This document shows positions 56,707-64,000 of a stretch of 64,000 bases of DNA, piece after piece. The stretch is from Dicyema japonicum. Taxonomy: Eukaryota > Dicyemida > Rhombozoa > Dicyemidae. A program made the position numbers and the translations under genes. Position 1 is the stretch's first letter. Each line of letters begins with the position of its first letter. The stretch spans positions 124,001 to 188,000 of the forward strand of contig RDEW01000041.1 of assembly GCA_011109175.1 (NCBI GenBank). The letters are read 5' to 3'. Under the pieces are notes generated by a model. The model did not search any database. It was not told where the DNA came from and saw only the letters and a program-made list of their open reading frames with translations.

Positions 56707-56819
56707 ATTTAATTTTTTGTGGTTAATAAATCATTTATAAAATTAATTGAAGTTAATCTTGGTTCAAGGTTAATGTAACAGGCTGCCCATAGGTAACGCT
56801 TGGCCCATGTGACATATTA

Positions 56820-57049
56820 AGGTCAAAATATCATCCAAATTGTTAGAAGGCGCTAACACTGTGTTATACCCAAAATTAATTGGTCAAAAAACGTGTTTAT
56901 TGGTGCTAGTGAGGTATTTTGAGTCTCTTAATGTCAATGCTAAAACTTAATGGTGGAATTGTTTCCAATTCTTATTAGCATCTTCTGTCATTAATTTAGA
57001 TAGATCTCTCGTCAAACTTTGGTTAAATTATGGCTCTTTCTTGATAGTC
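56820..57049. other. Flank, nothing recognised
   Basis: Short stop-rich segment between the Ginger element and repeat family Z. Confidence 0.3.
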
Positions 57050-57300
57050 CTGGGCGCGTGGCGTCATGTGGTGCTATGTAGCTAGTTGGTCAAAAATATT
57101 TTCCTTCTCTACGATGGCGTCATTGGATCCACTTTACTGAGGAGACGCCCAATGCCTGGTCGACATCAAGAGGATCCAACTATTCTTTCCTCGAAAGACA
57201 ATGTTACCTGGGGACATGTTCTGGAGCGCTGAAATGAGTCAGGATCAAGGAGTTAGTTAGTTTGGTTATTCTTGGTCTTTGGAATAATTTTTATTTTTTT
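57050..57300 (+). mobile_element. Repeat family Z, copy 3
   Basis: The best-preserved copy: gcgcgtggcgtcatgtggtg, cgatggcgtcattggatcca, actgaggagacgcccaatgc, gtcaggatcaaggagttagt, tagtttgg..., then an AT-rich tail. Confidence 0.78.
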
Positions 57301-57826
57301 TAATAATTTTTCAAAAGGGCCCCTTCTCCTCACAAGTACTTCAAATGGAGTTGGGATTAGTGGCGAAAAGGAGAACTCTTGTATGGCCATCGTGAGTATT
57401 TCTTGTAAGGAATTAGGTTGATATAACATAGATTAGTGCCCCATGCCGCACAGCAGTTGTATGCATTGCGTGTAAAGATGCTTTAATGTTGAGTGAAAAC
57501 TAACTTTAATGATTCTACATTAATTGAAGGTCAAATAATCAAAAGTTATCAGATCAATAAATTAAAGCATTTAATTCAGTATTAATTAAGTATTTGTTAT
57601 CAAAGTCAAAGTTATTGTATTGAATGTAACTAAATAAGATAAAATGTATAATTATCCCTAAGCACATTTGTGCAAATAATACAAGAGAATGAGAAAAAAC
57701 AAATCCTAAAATAATTGAATTTTGACGTCACATAACAATAATGTAACGTAACTACAATAATATCAAATTTGATCTAAATCGTAAATATTTGAATAAAATT
57801 GATTTTACGGCGATTACAAGACAAAT
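57301..57826. other. Intergenic, AT-rich
   Basis: No features seen; a possible promoter region of the following gene. Confidence 0.35.
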
Positions 57827-58935
57827 ATGGCAAATATTGACAATGACATTCTCAGACGGGAAACTGGGTTTTTTGATATTCATAAAAGTCTTAAGGTAGC
57901 ATTATTTGACAATATTGTAGAAAAGTTCTCAAATTTGGGATGCTTACATCAACAAGGCTGTCAAATTATCCTCAGTACTAAAGTAGTCATTCATGTAAGT
58001 TACAGTATTGTAAAGCCTGCAATTAGCGAGTATGTTAAGACTATGGAGACGATCGGGTACTTCTTTTACACATCATCAGATTGCAAAGATATTGGATCGA
58101 CTATTTTAAAGATATCTTCTGAATTTGCTAATTTTAATGAAAATGTTGAACTTTTGGCCGTCTCTCTGACAAATGAATCAGGAAATATTTTTGACAATTT
58201 GAAACACGTGCTCAGAAGGACGCTCTGAACTATGATCGCTTATACAATCAGCAAATGAAACAGAAACTTAATGACTATAGGATCTCGTCACATGAGCTTC
58301 AAAAGAAGGAGAAGAAAGCTATCAAAAGTACCACATCCCTATCATTCGTAGAAATGTATCCCCCGAATTATTAGAATTGTTGAGGAACAGGAAAGATGCA
58401 GATCGTAAAAATGTTATAGACAAACAAGAAGTCTTATCCACGGAACTTCGTAGTAAAAGACGTAACCTTGGGTCAATATTTCTTTCTCACATGGAATTGG
58501 TTGTGGTAACCTTTTGGTTAATAAAGACTTCAAACTCAAATATGTTTGATTCAGAGTTAATTAGTGATGTGGCCACATTAGCCAAGGAGGAAACTTATCG
58601 ATTCAAAAACTGTCAGAGTATAAAAGATAATAAACCAATTAAATATGAAAAAATATACAACAAAGAATATGTTTATATTTATAATATTAAAAGTCTGAAA
58701 ATAATCCTGAAGAATCAAGTTCATCAGTTAACATTGAAAGTAAAATGATACCAACAACAAATGCTTCAATCAAAGAGACTGTCTATGGAAAACTTCCACT
58801 GAGAAATCAATTGAAACAGGCAAAGCAATTCGACGTCAGAAAAAGGAAAGCGTTGACAACCAATGATATATTTAAAGAGGATAACTTTAAACTAGAACTT
58901 GACGAAACTATAAATACCAGATCTAAGGTATAAAA
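57827..58935 (+). CDS. Possible BAR-like (CIBAR/FAM92-like) coiled-coil protein
   Basis: Long helical, charged protein starting MANIDNDILRRETGFFDIHK. Blocks that resemble BAR domains of the FAM92 type are LKHVLR, then (after a 1-nt break near 58213) KDALNYDRLYNQQMKQKLND, ELLELLRNRKDADRKNV (after a second break at CCCCC, 58360-58364), SKRRNLGSIFLSHMELVVVT. A 20-nt intron candidate (58650-58669) leads to SSSSVNIESKMIPTTN and a basic tail KQFDVRKRKALTTN. An optional 21-nt intron lies at 57997-58017. The overall coding nature is convincing; the family is only a suggestion, since the helix spacing is shorter than in CIBAR1. Confidence 0.45.
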
Positions 58936-59206
58936 TTTTTAAAATTTAGATATATGATGATATTTATCATTATAATTAATTATTATTTTTCTAAAGTTTT
59001 TAAAATTAATAAAATTTTATTTTAAATTTAAAATTAAGACATTTGTTACAGAACATGTACACTGTCGTCATTGATTACATACTTGTCAATAGTCAATTGC
59101 ACTTTACATTCCATTTATGAGTCTAATAGTGTAAAAACATATAAAGGCGCATACATTAACACAAAATAGTTAGTAACTGTATTATATTCCCATGGTCACA
59201 TAAGTA

Positions 59207-59346
59207 CAGTCATACCTATCGAATCCGCTTGTTTTAATCGATAATTTTGAATCTTAGATTGTAAGAACTAAAATAGATTTTTTAACATTTAAATTTCGCC
59301 GATTTTGAGACTGGCCAAAAATAGGCGGATTCGAGAGGTTCTACTG
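59207..59346. mobile_element. Tigger/pogo-like MITE (140 bp)
   Basis: TA-flanked. TIRs cagtcatacctatcgaatcc (59207-59226) and the complement of cagtagaacctctcgaatcc (59327-59346), about 16 of 20 matching. No coding content. Confidence 0.82.
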
Positions 59347-59549
59347 TAAATACCTTCCAATATCATGTCCACCCAGAGATTTAAATTACTTATTTATATA
59401 ACCCAGGAAACGCCGAGAAAGAACGTACTAGTAACCTGACTAAGTAACTCATCTTGGTTTCCCTTATTTCCTTGCCATTTTTGTCTTTTTGTTGGTTGAA
59501 CTGGTGACGTGGTTCTGAATAATTATGTCTATTTCACACATGACGAATG

Positions 59550-61640
59550 ATCTCTTCACACTTGCGTCATTCAACGTCTGAGGATTGAAAGAAAAACATA
59601 AAAGGGAGGATTTAATAAGTGACGTAACATCATACAAAGTCACTATATGCAGTATACAGGAGACTAAAGTGAAGGATGCAATTGAGGAGAATTACGGAGA
59701 GTGTAGACTTTACTACTAGACTCGAATGCTACGGACTTGGCTTTGTCATACATCAATGTCTTGATGGGAGATTCCACAGAGTGTGGAGGGTGAATGACAG
59801 AATATCAGTACTCCAGATTAAGAGTGGAAGGACTGATAATTTTCCTTTATATCCATAATGAAAGTGTACGCGCCCACAATGGCGAGAATTTCTACAAATC
59901 CCGATGAACTTGATCTGTTTTATATGCCACTAACGGATATCATCTCTAATCTGGTGATTGGAATGCTAAAGTGGGACACTGCCCATGGAGAGAACCCTGT
60001 ATGGGTAGACATGACAGAGGAGGAGAATATGTCAGGAGAATCGCTCGTGCAATTTTGTAACATGTTTGCCTACTTCATTTGTAATTCTGCATTCAACCAC
60101 AATGCGAGGCATAAGACTACGTGGACTGGACTCAGAAAGGATAGAAACGGTGACTATATCCGGATATACAACCAGATTGATTATGTTATGTGTAAAAGAT
60201 CTCTTCGTACTTTACTAACAGACTCCCGCAGCTATGGAGGCACCATCACTTATAGTGATCATAAACTGTTGGTTGCACGTTTCAGAATGAAAAGATATTT
60301 CGGAATAGATGGAACTAGAAAGAAGAGAGCTTATCTGGATTGTTTTATTGTGGAAAAATTATGTTTAAGTGAGAAGACACGTGAAGATTATTGTATGGCG
60401 ATTAAGAAGGAGATTGTGAACATAAATATGGAAAATCCCCCAAAGATGATTTGGAATGCTACTGTTGGTGGAATAAAGAAGGCAAGTTTCGACGTGCTTG
60501 GGGAAAAAAGACCGGCAGGATTTAAAGGGGTCTTCGATCACGAAATTGGATCATTATCAATTAAACAAAAAAATTGCGGCTGAAAATGGAATCATGTACA
60601 AATAATGATACTTACAACGAGTTAAGAAGAGAAAGAAATCGTATTGTCAAGGAGATTAGAAGAAGGAAGAAGGAAATTTATGTCAAGAAAATTGACGAAC
60701 GTGTCAGTGAAATTGGATACGGGAACGCAAATGTTTTGAACAGTTCGCCTTTTACAGAGGGGAGTTTAACTAACGAATATTTGTATTCACGACAGTCAAG
60801 GAAGAAATGTATTGAATAATAAAGAAAAAACTGAGATTATTGTTGAACATTTTTCAGGATTTTTGAATGAAAATGAAACCTCAGATGTGGAGCCATTTGA
60901 GAAATCACCAAGAAGCCTGAATCTACCGATATCTACAGAGGAAACTAATCATTAAATTAAACAACAACAGGGCAGCGTAACCAGACAACATACATGGAGA
61001 CATGATCAAGTATGCACCAGGCGAACTGACAACCCTCATTACAAAGATTTTCAATAAGGTATTTGGGACGCATTCTCCCTTGAAACTTGGTGATGGAATT
61101 TTGATTCCTCTCATAAATCAGCAAAGAGCAAGGACCGATAAAAAATCTAAGACCTGTGATATTACTGGGATCATTGAGGAAGATACTATCTCTGATAACT
61201 CTTAGTCGGATATCTTCTGATGTTATGAATTTTTGTCGCCGGGAGAGTGTGGGTTCAGAAAGGGACGCACGACCGCAGATGCTGTTTGGTCCCACAGGTG
61301 GATATATGCCGTGTGTCAACGATACAGGAGTGATTTTAAGATTTTGGGAGTTGACATGTCCAGTGCGTTTGACACTGTCAACAGAAAAACATTGTTGGAC
61401 GTTGCTGGGAGTTTTCTTGATGAGGATAACACTATATAAGAGTTCTAGCCACTGCCATGTATAAGAAAATGCAGAAGATATGGAGTCCATGAAAACTAAT
61501 AAAAACAAATTTAAGAATAAGACTACACAACGCATATATAAAGCTAGTGCTCATGTACAACTCGGGTACATGGGAGGCCACAGAGCTAGAGCTCAAGAAA
61601 ATGAAAAAATCGTTAAATTTAAAAAATTTTTTATAAATTA
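59550..61640 (+). mobile_element. RTE-like non-LTR retrotransposon, longest copy
   Basis: Endonuclease: TLASFNV-GLKEK, SIQETKV, MKVYAPTM (59858), NQIDYVMCKRSLRTLLTDSR and YSDHKLLVARFRMKRYF. Linker, then RT: LNNNRAA-PDNIHGDMIKYA, GECGFRKGRTTADAVWSHRW and ILGVDMSSAFDTVNRKTLLD (motif A). It is cut off before the YADD region near 61440. The last stretch, YKASAHVQLGYMGGHRARA, is shifted. Several stops and frameshifts. A useful reference for the shorter copies at 2690, 39780 and 48115. Confidence 0.85.
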
Positions 61641-61985
61641 TTAAAAATCCTAAAAAAATCAATTTTTAACGAAAATATTATTAACGAAAACGTTTTTTTG
61701 CATTTTGACTGATGTGTGCACGTAAGAATAATGCAAAAAACAATCGATGAAAGCCATGCTGACTTTTTATCGAAAATGTCATTCTATGATCTCAAAGATG
61801 TGTTTAGTGTGACGAAACCGCATTGTTTTTTACACGTAAAACGTCGACGTTACAATCCGAAGTAAGAGCATCAGGAAATTTTTATAAGTACAGAATTACA
61901 CTTATGTTGTACTAATTATTGGGGGGATAAAATAATAACGAAAATTTGAAATAATTTTCGTTAAATAAAAATCCACTGTATTTCA
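61641..61985. mobile_element. Possible pogo-like MITE
   Basis: The right end ttcgttaaataaaaatccactgta resembles pogo/Tigger termini; related aacgaaaat motifs recur at 61660-61700 and 61935-61965 in inverse order. The left end is not defined. Confidence 0.4.
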
Positions 61986-62019
61986 TCGAAAACAATTACG
62001 CAATTTAATGGGCCTAGGT

Positions 62020-62435
62020 CAGAGCTTTTCAAAAAATAATTCTCGCAGCACACTAATCGTAAAAAAATAATCCACGGCACACATTAAAAAAAAAAAAATT
62101 AAATTTTAAGATGTGTAAAACTAAGTACAAAAATTGGTAATTTAATGCCCAAATTTTTATTAATAAAAAATGAATTCTTAATTATTATTGTTTTTGCATA
62201 TATCATCAATATCAGGTCGAATGGTTGACAAAAGCACTCTCATTTCAGCACAAATCGGACGAGAAACAGTATTATCTGACAAAGGTATCTTCATTATTTT
62301 TTGTTCATATTTATGACCAAACATAGTCGAGCTAATACGACAAGCAGGGAGTTTTGTTTTGTTTTTTTGTTTTGCTATCACTTCTGAGATCATGAACATT
62401 TCAATGATTCCTTTGTGTTTAAAAAAGTTTCACTG
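62020..62435 (-). mobile_element. Internally deleted hAT element (about 415 bp)
   Basis: A single minus frame 62399-62178 fuses the mid-transposase block KLPACRISSTMFGHKYEQK, IMKIPLSDNTVSRPI directly to the C-terminal end MRVLLSTIRPDIDDICK, so roughly the whole central catalytic region is deleted in frame. Ends cagagcttttcaaaa / tttcactg are weakly inverted; no clear TSD. Confidence 0.72.
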
Positions 62436-62469
62436 AACATCAGTCAGAGAAAGACCCAGAGTCACTCTA

Positions 62470-62680
62470 CCCGTGGCTCTGAACAAGGATATTGATGGAA
62501 TTAAAAGAAAACTTAAATGTGCAGAAGACCTAGAAGATCAGAGGGCTATGGAGACGCCTAGTGAAGGAAATTTCGAAACGTGTGGCCCAAACGGGACCTT
62601 AGTTAATGCAACGTTCCTTGGTTCTGTGAAAGTGCTTTTACTAATAATTAATAATACGGATGGAAAATAGATTTCATGGC
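62470..62680 (+). mobile_element. RTE-like 3' end fragment
   Basis: Short coding remnant (AEDLEDQRAMETPSEGN) followed by ttggttctgtgaaagtgctt, TTACTAATAATTAATAA, the RTE 3' tail. Confidence 0.6.
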
Positions 62681-62714
62681 TCTTGATAGAACTATAGGGA
62701 TCCGTGGCCATTCT

Positions 62715-62993
62715 TTAGTATTGACAACTCCGACAGACGAGTGTTAGGATCCGTTCGATTCTGTAAAAAACGTATAGTCTTTTCTTAAGTAGCTGATTTT
62801 TTCTGACGACGACGCAGAGAGTAAATACCTCCATGAAACACAATTAAATTCTATAGAAGACACAATGGTTTTTCTGTATAATTTGCGTTTACAGTCTTTT
62901 AATGAGTAAAGACACCCTGCACAATTGCCTGACGCCATTCAACTTATAGAGTCCTATCGTTATGATTTGGTTGGCATGCCTTATGATGGTCAT
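62715..62993 (-). CDS. Small multi-exon host gene, unrecognised
   Basis: ATG 62993 (MTIIRHANQIITIGLYKLNG...QLC), then KTIVSSIEFNCVSW, a 26-nt intron (62803-62828), then KNQLLKKRLYVFYRIERILT, LVCRSCQY-stop. The first join can be a 43-nt intron or two introns of 20 and 19 nt around a 3-nt microexon; both keep the frame. Four to five Cys suggest a small zinc-binding protein. No family recognised. Confidence 0.4.
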
Positions 62994-63289
62994 ATCAGGC
63001 CAAGGATTTCAGAGTTTTTGAAACCGCTATAGACACATATCCCAGGCGGACCTCAGGAGCATCATTGAGCCACGTGGATAGAGTAAATGTAGATTTTGAA
63101 AATGACAAACATTTTATTCCGTGAAATCCAATTCATCTTACGATCAAGGTATGCCTAAACAAAAGTAGAACATAATGTAATATCAGGTAACATGGTTGGT
63201 GTTCAACAATAGTGGGTGCTTAATGTTCAGGTCACCACGATAACATAAAAAATAACAGAAGGTAATGTTTCCATTACTTAAACTTCACC

Positions 63290-63590
63290 TTAGGCAGAAC
63301 TCTCATTTTATTTTGAGAAGTAAGAACAGTAATGATAATTAATTAATCCAAGGCATTGAAAGGGTTCTTGACTTCACGTTCTTTTCTTTTTGTTTTTGCG
63401 TGAGTTCCAGGAGACAATCCAGTTCTGCAGTGATGAAACACCAATGACGGCATCACTCATCAACCAAAAAGCATCATAGATGCCTGAAACCTTCAACCGA
63501 ATAAACAACAGCGAGATTCGAACCGGAGACCTCGTGATTTGGTCCGGAACTTAATACACTGAGCCACAAGATCACCGCAGATGGCCAAAA
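63290..63590 (-). mobile_element. tRNA-derived SINE, copy 3 (with intact pol III boxes)
   Basis: Read on the minus strand: tgtggctcagtgtattaag (A box, TGGCTCAGTGT) and ggttcgaatctcgctg (B box) about 42 nt apart, as in a tRNA gene. Body and 3' end are shared with 36421-36670 and 14102-14290 (cagaactggattgtc..., aatgccttggattaatt). Confidence 0.85.
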
Positions 63591-64000
63591 AATTATTTAT
63601 TATTGATACAAAATCAAATTTGTTATAAAATCTTTATAATAGTGAATTTCTAAATATATTTTAATATATATTTAAATAAATGGAAATTTAAAATATAATT
63701 AATACAATTGCGTTTATCATTTCTAGTGATGCATAATTTCGTAAACCGAGTCAACAATCTTTTTACCATTTTTATATACACCAGTCTATCTTGTTGTTTT
63801 GTGTACTTTATTACTTTACATAACATTGATTTTAAGACGAACACTGATTTTAAAGTTCAGAATATCAAATTGTAAATTCACTGATAATTTAGAATTAACA
63901 AAGTGTATTGGAGTGATTTTGTTAAACTTAGTTTTGACATAAAAACAGGTTTTTGCTGTTTTGATTGTAGACTTTACTGATTTGTTCAGTCATTGGAACA
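63591..64000. other. AT-rich end of window, nothing recognised
   Basis: Only a 64-codon minus frame (63844-63650) of no recognisable family. Confidence 0.3.

Larger units (their letters stand above)
54881..56814 (+). mobile_element. Ginger-type DNA transposon, nearly intact, with TIRs and TSD
   Basis: Termini start TGTCA, fitting the TGTNR start of Ginger elements. TIRs of about 45 bp: tgtcacatgggcggcgcgta... at 54881 and its partner ending at 56814 (tgtcacatgggccaagcgtt read inward), identical over tgtcacatgggc and atgggcagcctgttacatt. A 5-bp duplication TATTA flanks it (54876-54880, 56815-56819). The 1934-bp element holds one multi-exon integrase gene (55205-56706) and a 101-bp nested non-LTR tail (54962-55062). 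Confidence 0.9.

Noticed and set aside
61432-61662. 76-codon minus frame rich in Phe/Leu/Ile
   Set aside because: Antisense of the RTE 3' part plus AT-rich DNA; no motif.
1-64000. Alternative genetic code (in-frame TAA/TAG in conserved genes)
   Set aside because: All apparent internal stops in PNPT1, eIF4A3 and DPAGT1 fall inside ultrashort introns; genes end at standard stops.

Overview
This is eukaryotic, metazoan-looking DNA: a few conserved housekeeping genes scattered through a dense, decaying population of transposable elements. The decisive feature is intron size. About 50 introns can be placed by protein homology and reading frame; all but one are about 19-28 nt (mode 22-24), with GT...AG ends and often a CTAAC/CTGAT-like branch motif. 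Introns this short in ordinary animal genes are known from dicyemid mesozoans (Dicyema), so a dicyemid or close relative is my best guess. That is an inference; no rRNA or marker gene is present. Because exons are short and introns tiny, plain ORF lists hide most host genes. I rebuilt them by splicing by eye.

Host genes, left to right: eIF4A3 (EJC helicase, + strand, 5' end outside the window, to 861); an unrecognised multi-exon gene (minus, 11229-12610); a BAH-domain gene (minus, 14847-15623); an ICT1/mL62-like mitochondrial ribosome-rescue homologue lacking GGQ (minus, 17834-18359); PNPT1 polynucleotide phosphorylase (+, 23497-26083, 16 introns); DPAGT1/ALG7 (+, 28725-30145, with frame breaks); ribosomal protein eS8/RPS8, damaged or highly derived (minus, 34002-34557); a ZYG11/ZER1-like E3 substrate receptor (+, 44818-47152); a possible BAR-like gene (+, 57827-58935); and a small two-exon gene (minus, 62715-62993). 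PNPT1 and the ICT1 homologue both appear mitochondrial.

Between them lie: non-LTR retrotransposons of at least four kinds (RTE-like; Jockey/CR1-like with an AGIT-stop C terminus; R4/Dong-like; one with a PD-(D/E)XK-like domain); hAT elements with TIRs and 8-bp target duplications; two Tc1/mariner elements whose long TIRs are tandem repeats; a piggyBac-derived MITE; a Tigger-like MITE; a tRNA-derived SINE; and a nearly intact Ginger-type transposon (54881-56814) with 45-bp TIRs, a 5-bp TSD and an integrase gene split by seven ultrashort introns. Nesting is frequent: hAT in non-LTR, Tc1 in hAT in RTE, SINE in hAT, and a non-LTR tail in the Ginger element.

PNPT1 reads clean over 2.6 kb. DPAGT1, the ZYG11-like gene, the BAR-like gene and the Ginger integrase each show one or more 1-nt frame breaks, several at homopolymers, so either residual sequencing error or early pseudogenisation must be considered.
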